IMG/VR virus record: IMGVR_UViG_3300033571_025403
Coordinates: 1-43,842 of that record
Source: a virus
Direction: 5' to 3' (one strand)
DNA: 43,842 bases
The notes beneath the pieces are model-generated. The model did not search any database. It was not told the DNA's origin and worked only from the letters and a program-made list of their open reading frames with translations. Both the position numbers and the translations under genes were made by a program. This document shows positions 1 to 9,490 of the stretch, one piece after another; position 1 is the first letter of the stretch; every line of letters begins with the position of its first letter.

Positions 1-741
1 CTGGTTCGTCGCCCACGCCTTCGCCGAATTGGTCAGCGTTGTTGAGGCACCCGCCGTGGCCGTTCCTGTCGCAAAAGACTTGAACCCAGTGTCAAGCCAC
101 GCTGGCGTGCTAACAAGCCTTCCGTCCGTGCCGAAGGACGCGGGCAGGCCCGTGTTGGCCAGTGTCACCCACGAATTGGTGGCGAAGTCGTAGCGCTTGA
201 ATGAGCCCGCCGCGAGCGTACCAGCGCCGAAGATGAAAAAGTTTGGCGTCTTAAGCCTGTACTGGCTTGTCGAGTCAAAGGCTACCGCCTCTGCCGCACC
301 CTCAAATGTGATGACAGCGTTGGTGCCAATGGTGTTGCTGGCAATGGTCTTGAGTTTGCCTGCATTGGTCCCGCCGACGAAGAACACACTATAACCGCGA
401 AGGTCGCGCGCAAGGGTCTGGTTGGTTGTGATGGACGTGGTTGTTCCAGCAGTCGCCGTCAGGAATGAAGCGCCTGCCGTAGCCCCGGTCGAGAATGCAC
501 CAGCTGCTCCGCACGCCCCGGCAGCAAATGTCGCAAGTGCTGGGGACGGAAGAAGAACCCAACCGTCCTCATTCGGATTGTAAATCTGCGCGCCTGTAGT
601 CGATGTAACAAGCATCTGCTGCTGCCGATAATGGCGCGACGACACAATGAAGTGCGACGCCGCCGTAACCTGCGGGGCCGGGGTGCAGAACTCCCACCGC
701 TTCAGGTCGAGGATTTTCCGATTTCCATTTGTCGTTGGCAT
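1..741 (-). CDS. Kelch-like virion protein, N-terminal part (cut by window edge)
   Basis: The frame opens at ATG 741-739, overlapping the preceding stop as TAATG, and stays open for 247 codons to base 1. Phrases such as YDFATNSWVTL resemble Kelch blades, and a TLTNSAKAWATNQ segment matches a repeat style common in phage receptor-binding or host-interaction proteins. The sequence continues in the same style in the ORF at 43146-43842. Joining the two gives about 478 residues if bases 1 and 43842 are the same base. Probably a virion surface or tail-associated protein; the exact role is unknown. Confidence 0.8.
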   Translation of the reverse strand, partial: MPTTNGNRKILDLKRWEFCTPAPQVTAASHFIVSSRHYRQQQMLVTSTTGAQIYNPNEDGWVLLPSPALATFAAGACGAAGAFSTGATAGASFLTATAGTTTSITTNQTLARDLRGYSVFFVGGTNAGKLKTIASNTIGTNAVITFEGAAEAVAFDSTSQYRLKTPNFFIFGAGTLAAGSFKRYDFATNSWVTLANTGLPASFGTDGRLVSTPAWLDTGFKSFATGTATAGASTTLTNSAKAWATNQ

Positions 742-1193
742 TAGGTCACCGCTATGTTTCTACGCAGGCTGTCCGCCTGCAAATGCATGAGAGCAGGAAT
801 GTGGTCCTGCATGGCGAAGGTTCCGGCCTGAGACTGGTTGGTCACGGTTGAAACCGTTGAAACTGTCGTGACGGTTCCAGACGCAATCGTTGCCGTTGTC
901 TGCAAGTTGGCCGCTGTTGCGTTTTCAGCCAGCACACGCAGCCTGCCAGCCGTATCCGGCATGGTCATGCCTTGCGTGCGGGTCAAAGACTGCACCGCCA
1001 TGCGCAGGGCTTCGAGCGCCTCAAGCAATTCCCCAAGTACAGTGACTGGAAGTGGAGCGGCGGCACTGACATCAGTCGCAGTCCCGTCAACACCAAAAAC
1101 AACTTTCGACCGAGGGTAGTTAACCCCGCCGATGTCGTCGGTGGCGAAGACTGGGCCGCCCGCGCCAGGATTGGCTGTTACATTATCCGCCAT
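741..1193 (-). CDS. conserved phage structural protein, 150 aa
   Basis: A 150-residue protein with an N-terminal ADNVTANPGAGG stretch and an FATDDIGGVNYPR motif, a sequence style I associate with small phage proteins encoded beside receptor-binding genes. The middle is Thr/Val/Ser rich with several short TVSTV repeats. It overlaps the Kelch-like gene by one base (TAATG), so the two are probably translationally coupled. There is a good purine-rich ribosome site (AAAGGAAAGG) before its start. No enzymatic motif is visible; a virion accessory role is inferred from context only. Confidence 0.65.
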   Translation of the reverse strand: MADNVTANPGAGGPVFATDDIGGVNYPRSKVVFGVDGTATDVSAAAPLPVTVLGELLEALEALRMAVQSLTRTQGMTMPDTAGRLRVLAENATAANLQTTATIASGTVTTVSTVSTVTNQSQAGTFAMQDHIPALMHLQADSLRRNIAVT

Positions 1194-1276
1194 CTATCAC
1201 CTTTCCTTTTTCCGCTTCAGTTTACGGTACTGCAATAACTTTTGCGCAACAGGCTCCACGTCATGCCGTGCCACGA

Positions 1277-4200
1277 CTAGGACAGCCTGTAGATTGTGTA
1301 GGCGGTCGCCCCTGTCCTGCGCAGTCGAAACAAACCCGAAGACCCCGCCGCAATGGTCAAGCTGCCGACCGTCGCGTTTCCGTTTGCGCCCATTGTGCAT
1401 GTTCCTGTCCCCGTGTTGATTACGGAGAAATCAAACGCAATGTTGGTTGTTGTCCAGAAAAACACATCGTTCTGTAAGGCCGTTCCGGTCGGAAAAGTGA
1501 CTGTTGCAGCCGCACCGGTATATTCCAAAATGCCGCTGTACACTTCCCCCGCTGTCAGTGTAGCTGCTGCCGCTTTGGTTGTTGGTGCTGGCTGGTATTG
1601 CAGGAATTGAGCGGACTGCGGCTGAATGTAGCCTGACCCCAAAATTGTCAGGCGATTGGTAGATGTTCCACCTCCTGCGGAAACCTTGAAGCGCAATTCT
1701 CCTGGGCCACCAGACGCCGTGTTCGTGCCGGTGACGCACTCGATTGAGGCAAACTCAGCATAACTTGGTGTCGTGGACAACCCGTCGAAACGTATTTCAC
1801 CGATTGAGGCACCGTCAGGCGTTGCCGTATTGCTCGCACCAACCCGGTTCAGCACGAAATTTGGCGGCGACGATGTGCCGGCTTGCGACGATTGAACCTG
1901 AAGCGTCGGTATTCCTGACGTTGTTCTAACGCGAGCAGTAACAGCCGCCGACGCGACAATATCCAGCGCGTTGCTGGGTGCGGCCCCGATGCCCAGCCTG
2001 TTATTTGTCGGGTCAACAAAGACGCTTGTCGAATTACCAAGCTGAATGATGTTCGAGCTGTTAAGCGCGATGAGCGGAATGTCTGCGCTTCCCGCTACAT
2101 TTCGTGCAGCGATGCCAGCAGTTGTTCCGTTTGGCAGGCGGATGGCATGGTTCACAAAGGTCGATGGAAACGTCGTTCCGCTGGACAGGTTCTGCGGCAT
2201 AAAGTCTATGCCGTAATCGAAGCGACCGTTGATTTGCAGCGCGCCGCGCGGACGAACATTGTCCTCGGTCGCCATCGTAAACGAGAACTGCGCGCCTGAA
2301 CCCGTGCCACCCGTTACCCCTTTGGGGCTGGTTGGCGCGCTTAGGTATGCACCCGCAACAAACAGCTCAGCAGTCTGAATGACACCAGAACCGTTCACCG
2401 TCAAAACCTTGACAACTGCATCCTCATTTTCGACGTTGCTCAGTCCCGTGTTGAACGTAACCAAGTCGCCAGCAGTGTACCCCGTGCCGCCATTGCTGAC
2501 GGCAACATCAACAACGTATGCCTTATACCCGCCTGCGCCAAAAGCGTACCCGCCGCGCGCCAATCCGTTGGGGTTGACTTGAAACCCGACGTGGTTTTTC
2601 GCGTGCTCCCACTCATACCAGATGAGGTCTACCGGAGCGGTGCCGTTGTTGGTGTGTGAGATTGCTATGTTCGATTGCGCGTTCGCCAAGCTGGTCGCGA
2701 AACGGCTTGTTGTGGCAGATACGCGAATTGTCCAGTAAGTCGTGTTTGCCGACAGGCCCGTCGGCAGCGCGCCCCCTGCTACAGCCTCAAATCTGACTGG
2801 CGTGAGGCTCGGAATATCCCCTGTGTATGTTCCGAGCAAGCCGCTTGAACTGGAGAACGTCACACGTCGCTTGTTGAAGTTTGCCGTCCACGGCGAGCGT
2901 GATACCGAGTATCCACCAAAGACGTTGTACCCGACGCGCGTGTTCCCGAGCAGCGCGGTGAAGTCCTGCGTTTCTGGAACCATTTGCTCGCCGATAATCC
3001 ACGGCTTGCCGTTTACCCGTTGTTCGGGAAACCAACCGTCAGTGTCGGCGTGGCGGTTTGTAGGGTTCACCTCACGATTGATGACACTGTATTGCTGCGC
3101 TGACGCGGGAGCGCCGCTCAGTCCGCTTGTAGGGTTCAGCGGGGTGATTGAAACGTCCCAGCGGTTCCAGGCATTGCCGTTCGTTAGCGACTTCCATTTT
3201 GCAATCAGCCCATCACTGATTGTATTCGCCCCGGTCGAGATGTTTCCGTCATGCTCGTTGTATGCGCGGCGGATTGCATAATACGGCTTGTCGTCCAGGC
3301 TGTTGGTGACCTGTATGTATTCGCCAGATGCAGAGTAAACGCCCTCGGCCGCCGCCGCATTGCGAATAAGAGAGAATTTTGTGGTGACCGCAAGATTGCT
3401 TTCACTGACATCGATGCGCGCGCGCTCGACTTCAGGGCCAGTTCCCGTGGTCAAAACGATGTCGCCGTTGGATGCACTGTTCAGGCGCAACACATTGGCT
3501 GCGCCTTCATTGTTTCCCAGCGCATAGAACGGCCCCGCAGTGCCGACGCGAATGCCGATATTGTTGGCGTCAAGACTGTAAAGCGTGTGCTGGTGAGTGT
3601 TGCCGATTTCAACACCAGACGAACGCACCGTCGCCATGCCGGTGGCATTGCCGCCCGTGATGGCAACGTTGTTTGCCGCCTGCGTGGCAATCGTACCAAG
3701 CCCCAGCGTCGTGCGCTGCGCCGTGGCGTCGGCGTCGTCAATCAATGCCCGGCCTGCCGCCGTGCAAGTAATTTCTTCAATGTCGCCAGCGCCAGCCGTC
3801 GAGCGACCGAGTATCCTGTCCGTAGCCGAGACATTTTGAATCTTGGCGTAGGTCACCGCGTCGTTGGCAATGGTCGCCGTGAACGACCCCGTGCCCGACC
3901 CCGTCACGTCGCCCGTGAGGGTTATCGTCTGGTCGCCGCTGAGCGTCGTGCCTGTAATCGTCAGGCCACTGCCTGCGGTGAGGTAGGCATAAGCGCCTGC
4001 GCTGTCATCCCAGAACAATATGCGGTCTGCATTCGGATCTGCGAGGCCTGCAATCGTGGTCAGGTCGCTATCGAGCGGCTGATACCCGGACGCCGCGGCC
4101 GCAGTCGTAAGAAGACTGGCAAAATCTTCTTTTGAGGCAGTTACAAAGACGTATTGAAGGCCCGAGCAGTTGATCTTCGCCCCGGCATTCGTCGAGGAGT

Positions 4201-4438
4201 AAACCGTGTCACGCGACAGGGTCGGCCCGGTCGAGCTATAGGTTCCGGCGCCGACCTCGCGCGCCACGATGTTGCCCGAAACGTCGTAGTCCTCGATCGC
4301 GTAGGTCACGACCTGGCCGTTGGTCACGCCGGCATTGGCAAAGGACAGGTATCCGGTGACAGCTGAGCCAAGCGTAAGCGTGCCCGTGCCCGTCGTCACC
4401 GAGTCCATCTTCGCGATGTTGGCGAGAATGTTGGGCAT
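1277..4438 (-). CDS. large tail fibre / host-recognition protein, 1053 aa
   Basis: This is the longest ORF in the window. It is low in Cys and rich in Thr, Ser, Gly, Ala and Asn. Residues about 150-290 carry fibre-type phrases such as TLTGDVTGSGTGSFTATI, TDRILGRSTAGAGDIEE and RTTLGLGTIATQ, which recur widely in phage and prophage tail fibres. The C-terminal portion has beta-rich stretches ending AYTIYRLS. It starts 9 bases after the 140-aa gene, within the late operon. A side fibre or tail spike contacting the host surface is the likely role. No S74 chaperone tail is apparent here. Fibre identity is fairly sure; receptor specificity cannot be inferred. Confidence 0.8.
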   Translation of the reverse strand: MPNILANIAKMDSVTTGTGTLTLGSAVTGYLSFANAGVTNGQVVTYAIEDYDVSGNIVAREVGAGTYSSTGPTLSRDTVYSSTNAGAKINCSGLQYVFVTASKEDFASLLTTAAAASGYQPLDSDLTTIAGLADPNADRILFWDDSAGAYAYLTAGSGLTITGTTLSGDQTITLTGDVTGSGTGSFTATIANDAVTYAKIQNVSATDRILGRSTAGAGDIEEITCTAAGRALIDDADATAQRTTLGLGTIATQAANNVAITGGNATGMATVRSSGVEIGNTHQHTLYSLDANNIGIRVGTAGPFYALGNNEGAANVLRLNSASNGDIVLTTGTGPEVERARIDVSESNLAVTTKFSLIRNAAAAEGVYSASGEYIQVTNSLDDKPYYAIRRAYNEHDGNISTGANTISDGLIAKWKSLTNGNAWNRWDVSITPLNPTSGLSGAPASAQQYSVINREVNPTNRHADTDGWFPEQRVNGKPWIIGEQMVPETQDFTALLGNTRVGYNVFGGYSVSRSPWTANFNKRRVTFSSSSGLLGTYTGDIPSLTPVRFEAVAGGALPTGLSANTTYWTIRVSATTSRFATSLANAQSNIAISHTNNGTAPVDLIWYEWEHAKNHVGFQVNPNGLARGGYAFGAGGYKAYVVDVAVSNGGTGYTAGDLVTFNTGLSNVENEDAVVKVLTVNGSGVIQTAELFVAGAYLSAPTSPKGVTGGTGSGAQFSFTMATEDNVRPRGALQINGRFDYGIDFMPQNLSSGTTFPSTFVNHAIRLPNGTTAGIAARNVAGSADIPLIALNSSNIIQLGNSTSVFVDPTNNRLGIGAAPSNALDIVASAAVTARVRTTSGIPTLQVQSSQAGTSSPPNFVLNRVGASNTATPDGASIGEIRFDGLSTTPSYAEFASIECVTGTNTASGGPGELRFKVSAGGGTSTNRLTILGSGYIQPQSAQFLQYQPAPTTKAAAATLTAGEVYSGILEYTGAAATVTFPTGTALQNDVFFWTTTNIAFDFSVINTGTGTCTMGANGNATVGSLTIAAGSSGLFRLRRTGATAYTIYRLS

Positions 4439-4447
4439 GAGCGAACC

Positions 4448-4870
4448 TTAGAGTGTGAAAATGCCGGAGGCGTTCCAGGCTATCGTAACATCAGCACCGG
4501 AAGGGGTAAAAGGCATCCCGGTGATGCTTGTGTCGAGGAAAAGAACCAGACGGGACGAGGCGTCCGCAGCACCATCATCGATGTAGATGACGATGGCCTC
4601 AAGACTCACCGAGCCGTTCGAAAACGCTGTGAACGTCGCATCGGCCGCGTCAAAGGTGCCATTCGTATACGTCTTTGAACCCAGTGCCACACCCGTCGCG
4701 CGGGTGTTGGGAAACACACCTGTCAAATCGTTGTAAAAGTCATGCGCCGCGTTGTAGGTGTATGTACCTGTGTCAATAAACGCAACGCGAACGTTGGTCG
4801 AGGTCAGCGCGGAGTTCGCCGAGGCCTGCAGAATCGCTGATTTCCAGATTGGATAAACTGCATTCGCCAT
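4448..4870 (-). CDS. small virion protein, 140 aa
   Basis: A 140-residue protein with an N-terminal PIWKSAILQAS stretch, a central block rich in Thr and Asp, and a beta-rich end (VTIAWNASGIFTL). Similar proteins are commonly encoded next to tail fibre genes in phages, usually annotated only as structural. Its start ATG overlaps the previous stop, and it lies immediately before the large fibre gene, so co-expression with it is likely. I see no enzymatic motif. Function unassigned; a collar, fibre-attachment or decoration role is possible. Confidence 0.65.
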   Translation of the reverse strand: MANAVYPIWKSAILQASANSALTSTNVRVAFIDTGTYTYNAAHDFYNDLTGVFPNTRATGVALGSKTYTNGTFDAADATFTAFSNGSVSLEAIVIYIDDGAADASSRLVLFLDTSITGMPFTPSGADVTIAWNASGIFTL

Positions 4871-5220
4871 TAGAGAACCTCAGCCGCTTGTTTGAAACCA
4901 TTCTGCAAAAGGAGGGCCTTGATCCTTGCCCTTTCATTTTCCGCCGCACGAGCAAGCCAATACTTTTGGTGCTCGACGATCTTATTCCGGAACATGACCG
5001 CTTGCGCCTTGATGACCGGATCTTCCGTTCTTTCCGAGATCGTTACTAGATTTTTCACCGCGTGTCCAACAAGCTCATCTGCTGGCAAAACAGGAACTTG
5101 ACCCAGTGTAATTTTCGGCGGGAAGACTATCCCATCATTCACATGATTTGTACCCCCTGCATTTGAAACGGGGCGATAGATTTCCTGTCCATTCAACCTA
5201 TCCGGCTTAAGATTCATCAT
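4870..5220 (-). CDS. hypothetical protein downstream of portal, 116 aa
   Basis: The ORF starts ATGATG at 5220 or 5217 inside the last codons of the portal gene, an overlap of 11-14 bases that suggests translational coupling. The C-terminal half (about residues 60-110) is charged and helical (VIKAQAVMFRNKIVEHQ, ENERARIKALLLQ). A small helical protein just after the portal often takes part in head assembly or packaging in podophages, but I do not recognise this family. Function unknown. Confidence 0.6.
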   Translation of the reverse strand: MMNLKPDRLNGQEIYRPVSNAGGTNHVNDGIVFPPKITLGQVPVLPADELVGHAVKNLVTISERTEDPVIKAQAVMFRNKIVEHQKYWLARAAENERARIKALLLQNGFKQAAEVL

Positions 5221-7486
5221 CGTTCATCATGTCCTTAGCAATCGGGGTGAAGTCTGTTCCATCAGGCGCAGCGGCTTCCTTGATTTCCTCATACACAGGC
5301 ACAATACCCAGAATTTCCTGGGTCACAGGATCCCGCTGCACATCCATGCGGATTGGCTTCCTCTTATCCGCATTTTTGACCTGCTCAGTCTGCACGGCCT
5401 GCTGCGCGGACATCTGACTCGTTGCCAGTGTGGTCAGATTCTGCTCCCGCGCAATCCGCAGCTTGTTTTCACGCTCCGCCTCTTGATTCTTGGCATCTTG
5501 CGCCACTCGAGCCATTTCGACGTTCGCCGAGACCATTTTTTCCTGTGCCGCATGCTTGAGTTCAAGCTCCTTCAAATGTGCTTGCGTCTGGGCCTTCCCA
5601 CTCTCAATCTGCATCTTAGTCTTTGCTTCAATTTCCGCTTCCGAGGGCTGCGGTTCTTGCGGGGGAACCTGATCCGGATCTGTGAAGAATAGCTCGACGT
5701 GTTTCAGGCCTGTATTCTCCACCAACTTCGCCAGAGTATTATACAAATTCTTCGGAGTCACAAGGCCCATTCCGCCCATCATGGCCTCCTTCTGAATCCC
5801 CAGAAGAGTCTGAAGGTGCAGAAGCATCTGATCCCGGTTATTCGTGCCCAGGGCAACATCCGTCGTCGCCTTCATTTCCGCATTCCAGGCCGCGGGATCA
5901 ATATCTACCCACTTACCCCTCAGCTGAATCGTGCGCTTTTGGTCCTGATACTTCACCGTAAGTTTGAGAATCTGCTGGAACATCCCGGCGATGCCAGTCT
6001 CTGCAAAAATTCGCGCAACAAGGAGGATTCTCTCCTGCGCGGCAGACATGATCTGGGAAATACCACTCGCGGTCTTATTCAAGCTATTCGCATCAAGACC
6101 CTGGTTGTAGGACGTGACACCGGTGGCCTTTTCCCGCATCGAGTTGAAGAACTCAAGGCTCGGAATCAGCGTGTTACCGATGGGCTGAGGTTGCAGGGGC
6201 ATCAGCGCCTCGTTCGGCGGCCCCATGGTGCGGACGATAGCATTCGGACGATTGGTAAGCAGGTCATCCAAGTTCACCCGGTCAGCATTTACCACAACGC
6301 GATTGTTGTTGATGCTGTAGACGTTATCAAGAAACTGCCTGACAATCGTGGACTGGATTCGCTGCCACTGCTTCACAAGATCAAAGATGGATAGCCCATA
6401 AAACTTATGCGGCATGAGAATCGGGCTGATACTTTCAAAGGGCCAGTCACCCTCCCACTCCTCCTTCGAAATAAGCTCGTACTGATCCCCCGCGAGAAGG
6501 ATTTTCCACCTTTCCGCAATACCATCGCCGTCAGTGTCCAGCAGTACATAACACTCATAGAGCCAAACATACCGCGTGGCCTTGTCCCCCGAGTCCGAAA
6601 GCGGGTACATCCCACCTTCCGCCTTGAAACGCTCCTGACGTTCCTGCGAAAACTCCCCATCGATAGAATTTGAGGAAAAACTCTCTGCTTTCTCCTTCGG
6701 CACGCCGAGAGCAACGAGGTCTGAAACCGTTTTCCGACAGCGATGAGCACAGAACCGCGAATTTTGGATCGAGTCCGAGTGCCGCGTCAGCAAAAACTCT
6801 TCCGGCGGCACCGCCACAACCTTCGCACGTCCCCGCGAGCGCACCCGGCGAACCTTCAGGTCACAAACGTACATCTCGCCGAGAGGCGTTGTGGTACTGT
6901 AGTGGGAAAGTTCGAGTGGCTCAACCTCGGGATCTTGGAGAACTGCAAGTTTCTCCATTTCGGTGAGGGACTGGTATGTTTCCGTGGTGACAGTTTCGGA
7001 TTTGTCCCAAAAAATCTTCACAATTCCATTCTTGTGGAGCAGGGCATCCTTAATCATCGTGTAGAGGATGACGAAACCTGGATTATCCACCATGAAGATG
7101 TGGTTGACGTAGTCCGTGGCCTGCTGTGCCGCCTCTTCATCCTTTGGAGTTTCCGGCCTGAACTGCACAACCGTGTCGGAACTCATGAAAATCTTCATGA
7201 GCTGCGGAAGCAGACTCTCAATCGTGTCGCGGAACTCGGTTGTTACGACCTGACTCCGCCCCTCCGTTTCGTCCCCGTAGGGCTCCCCCATGTAATACCG
7301 AAGGGCCTGCCGCCGATTCTCCTGGAGTTCGGAGGTCATGGACGAGCCATCCGCGGAAGAAATTTCATTCTTCAAAATCGCAAGGATTTCATCGTCCTTC
7401 AGCCCGACAGGACCCCGCACCGATTCGTCATCTTCCAACTCATCGTCAAAACTTGGGGCAACTTCCACAGTATTCCGCGTGACCAT
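5207..7486 (-). CDS. portal protein (P22-like), 759 aa
   Basis: Length, position after the large terminase and sequence style identify a podophage portal, the dodecameric ring at the capsid vertex through which DNA enters and leaves. Diagnostic phrases include RRQALRYYMGEPYGDETEGRS near residue 60 and LLPQLMKIFMSSDTVVQF near 95, typical of P22 gp1-type or SU10-type portals. Residues about 600-700 form a long, highly charged helical stretch (KAQTQAHLKELELKHAAQEK), matching the barrel or C-terminal helices of this family. Its ATG overlaps the upstream stop as TGATG. The family assignment is strong. Confidence 0.93.
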   Translation of the reverse strand: MVTRNTVEVAPSFDDELEDDESVRGPVGLKDDEILAILKNEISSADGSSMTSELQENRRQALRYYMGEPYGDETEGRSQVVTTEFRDTIESLLPQLMKIFMSSDTVVQFRPETPKDEEAAQQATDYVNHIFMVDNPGFVILYTMIKDALLHKNGIVKIFWDKSETVTTETYQSLTEMEKLAVLQDPEVEPLELSHYSTTTPLGEMYVCDLKVRRVRSRGRAKVVAVPPEEFLLTRHSDSIQNSRFCAHRCRKTVSDLVALGVPKEKAESFSSNSIDGEFSQERQERFKAEGGMYPLSDSGDKATRYVWLYECYVLLDTDGDGIAERWKILLAGDQYELISKEEWEGDWPFESISPILMPHKFYGLSIFDLVKQWQRIQSTIVRQFLDNVYSINNNRVVVNADRVNLDDLLTNRPNAIVRTMGPPNEALMPLQPQPIGNTLIPSLEFFNSMREKATGVTSYNQGLDANSLNKTASGISQIMSAAQERILLVARIFAETGIAGMFQQILKLTVKYQDQKRTIQLRGKWVDIDPAAWNAEMKATTDVALGTNNRDQMLLHLQTLLGIQKEAMMGGMGLVTPKNLYNTLAKLVENTGLKHVELFFTDPDQVPPQEPQPSEAEIEAKTKMQIESGKAQTQAHLKELELKHAAQEKMVSANVEMARVAQDAKNQEAERENKLRIAREQNLTTLATSQMSAQQAVQTEQVKNADKRKPIRMDVQRDPVTQEILGIVPVYEEIKEAAAPDGTDFTPIAKDMMNDDES

Positions 7487-7704
7487 CAGGCTTCATCCCA
7501 CATTTGTTTCCAGAGAACCTCTGGCGTGTGACCCTTGGCTGCCTGCGTCATGTTGTCTGTCGCAGCCGCAGCCGTAAACTTCCAACCCTGTGCGAGACAC
7601 AGCTCGAGGAGTTGTTTGCACTCGGCTGTTGTGGCACGAAATCCGAGGATAGCCAACCGTCCTCGCAGAAAAGCAACCTTTTTGTCCAAAGAAAGCTGTG
7701 TCAT
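7486..7704 (-). CDS. hypothetical protein between terminase and portal, 72 aa
   Basis: A small gene that overlaps both neighbours. Its ATG at 7704 overlaps the large terminase stop as ATGA, and its stop overlaps the portal start as TGATG. A longer form could begin at 7713, but the ATGA arrangement favours 7704. The protein has a helical, Cys/Leu-rich middle (TTAECKQLLELCLAQGWKF). Small proteins at this position are frequent in podophages, and none of the motifs here gives a function. Confidence 0.65.
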   Translation of the reverse strand: MTQLSLDKKVAFLRGRLAILGFRATTAECKQLLELCLAQGWKFTAAAATDNMTQAAKGHTPEVLWKQMWDEA

Positions 7705-8993
7705 ACAATCCACCTGTTGTCATACTTAAGTTGTTTCATCGCGATGTTGTCACTTCGTGGCAGCATCAGGGCCAAAGTCCTAAAGGCATCCGCACCGTGT
7801 GAGGCCCAGTCGTGCAACGGGCGGTCGGAAAAGACCTTCTTCTTCGCGTCCCATTCCCGGCGATAGTGCCGCAGGGCCTCAATTCCGAGCTGGCAGCGAA
7901 GATTGTCAAAGTTACACCGAGGAATCAACTGCCTGGCCGCTTGAATGCCCTCTTCCACCTTTGTGCGGGGAAGGACTGACGCCGTAATTCCGAGATCGCG
8001 GAGAACCTCCGTGCGACTTCGCGCGGTGGTTACCTCCCGCTGCTCAACGTCGTGCGGGAAGTAGTGGGATGCATAAATGTAATTCCTGCGAAAAATTTCC
8101 CCGGCGTACCAGTCGAGGCCCACACCCGCATTTTCCACATAGTCAAAAATGTTGACCTGCTCCCCGATGATCTGGGCGAACCAAATCGCGGTAGAATCAC
8201 CCACTCCCAAATCCCAGGCGGTGTAGACGCGCTTACCTCTTTCATGAGGCACCGGCCCAACTCGTCCCCCCTTGGCGGCTTCTTCGATGAGCTGGCCAAA
8301 ATACGAACCCACAATCGGAGCCGCCCACGAACACTCATACTCCGCGGCGTAGGCCTCCGGACTCATTTGGCGGCGGGCGTCCTCAAGTTCCTTCTCGGGG
8401 ACAATCTTCGTCGCGCTCGCCGGGTGAATGGCTACATACCAATCCTTCGCAAACTCAGGCTGAAGGCTGCGTTCGTACATGTCATAGAAATGGTTCCTTC
8501 CCCGTACTGTTCCAATGAAGATAGCATATCCGAGGCGGTCGCTGAGAGCTGGTCGCACAACATCATTCCACGCGCGGGGGTCCATATCTCCAAACTCATC
8601 CAGTACGGCCCCATCGAGGTAGATACCTCGCATTCTATTGTAGTTGTCTGCACCGTAGAGTCGAATCCGGCCACCATTTGGAAAATCGACTCTAAGTTCT
8701 CCTTCGTGGAAAGAGATTCCTGGGATGTCACGCGTGAACTCCTGAAGGTAATTCCAAGCGACGTCTTTGGCCTGGGAGTAGGTGGGTGCGATGTAGGCAA
8801 AGCGCGGATTCGGCTTTTCGCAGGTGAGGGCTCCTTTTATCAGTTCATTAATACACGCCACGGTCTTCCCGCACCTTCGATGCGCGACAACAAGTGCCCA
8901 CCGTTTGTTTCTTTGGTGGAGGGGGAGAAAAATTTCGCGGGGTGCATAAGCGATGCGGATCTCTTGCGTTCCGTAAGGCGTCTGCTTGCTCAT
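7701..8993 (-). CDS. terL: terminase large subunit (packaging ATPase/nuclease), 430 aa
   Basis: The DNA-packaging motor. The N-terminal ATPase has a Walker A-like motif AHRRCGKT at residues 37-44 and a Walker B motif GAVLDEF with D132-E133. The C-terminal RNase H-like nuclease shows AWDLGVGDS after residue 240 and a HDWASHGADAFR end motif. At 430 residues it is typical for the podophage/lambda-like terminase group. It starts within the small terminase stop (ATGA overlap), as expected for coupled terminase subunits. The nuclease cuts concatemeric DNA and the ATPase drives it through the portal encoded nearby. Confidence 0.95.
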   Translation of the reverse strand: MSKQTPYGTQEIRIAYAPREIFLPLHQRNKRWALVVAHRRCGKTVACINELIKGALTCEKPNPRFAYIAPTYSQAKDVAWNYLQEFTRDIPGISFHEGELRVDFPNGGRIRLYGADNYNRMRGIYLDGAVLDEFGDMDPRAWNDVVRPALSDRLGYAIFIGTVRGRNHFYDMYERSLQPEFAKDWYVAIHPASATKIVPEKELEDARRQMSPEAYAAEYECSWAAPIVGSYFGQLIEEAAKGGRVGPVPHERGKRVYTAWDLGVGDSTAIWFAQIIGEQVNIFDYVENAGVGLDWYAGEIFRRNYIYASHYFPHDVEQREVTTARSRTEVLRDLGITASVLPRTKVEEGIQAARQLIPRCNFDNLRCQLGIEALRHYRREWDAKKKVFSDRPLHDWASHGADAFRTLALMLPRSDNIAMKQLKYDNRWIV

Positions 8994-9391
8994 CCTTCGT
9001 TCTTTTCCTTGAGGGCCTCTGAACCGTGCATCCCGTGTTCCACGGGAGCCTGGTGTTCAATAACTTTTGTATCTTCTGGCCTGCCTGCCGCAGCGGGGCC
9101 TGACCAACTCACAACGAGGCGCTGGATGGGTTCCGCATCCCCGGCCACCTCCTGCACTGCGACTTTTCCGTCGATCCTGTTCGCGATCTCGTTGATCGCG
9201 GTGTAGTCCCCGTTCAGCGCGTCGTGGACCACAATCCTCGCAATGCGTTCGAGCGCGGTGCCTGTGGGCCCGTCGGCGCGTGCAAGCTCGAGGCGGAGGG
9301 CATCGCGCCATTGCTTGTTGGATGGACCCGTTCCGGGTTTGTTCCGAAGGGTTTTGGATTTTTTCACGGGGACTCTCTGTTCGAAATGCAC
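8990..9391 (-). CDS. putative terminase small subunit, 133 aa
   Basis: The first gene of the leftward late operon, directly upstream of the large terminase and overlapping it by four bases. The N-terminus is basic (VPVKKSKTLRNK). It is followed by a helical region (KQWRDALRLELARA, ERIARIVVHDALNGD, INEIANRIDGK) that resembles small terminases, which recognise the packaging site. ATG 9391 lacks a clear ribosome site; GTG 9367 is an alternative. The position is persuasive but the sequence is not diagnostic. Confidence 0.75.
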   Translation of the reverse strand: MHFEQRVPVKKSKTLRNKPGTGPSNKQWRDALRLELARADGPTGTALERIARIVVHDALNGDYTAINEIANRIDGKVAVQEVAGDAEPIQRLVVSWSGPAAAGRPEDTKVIEHQAPVEHGMHGSEALKEKNEG

Positions 9392-9490
9392 TGGCGTTGA
9401 GGTCTGCTATACGCCCTTCCGGGGGATTTGGGAAGGGGGCTGATGGGTGATATTTTTCGGGGAAAAACGTATATACCCCCTGGGTCCTAA
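9391..9490 (-). promoter_or_regulatory. leader of the late operon with a GTATATAC element
   Basis: On the minus strand, GTATATAC lies at 9476-9469 and is followed by GTTTTTCCCCGAAAA. This matches elements at 14808 and 27630 on the plus strand, which read GTATATACATTTTTC then CGAAAA or CCAAAA. A TATAAA-like word lies just upstream at about 9508-9500. The leader between this and the small terminase start is about 80 bases. I interpret it as a promoter or operator for the leftward late genes. This is a pattern match, not a proven site. Confidence 0.45.

Noticed and set aside
3251-4135. Long plus-strand ORF of 294 codons
   Set aside because: It lies opposite the large tail fibre gene, is Arg/Val-rich in a shadow pattern, and has no ribosome site.
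8052-9206. 384-codon plus-strand ORF
   Set aside because: It runs antisense to both terminase genes, whose motifs are clear, and shows no domain.
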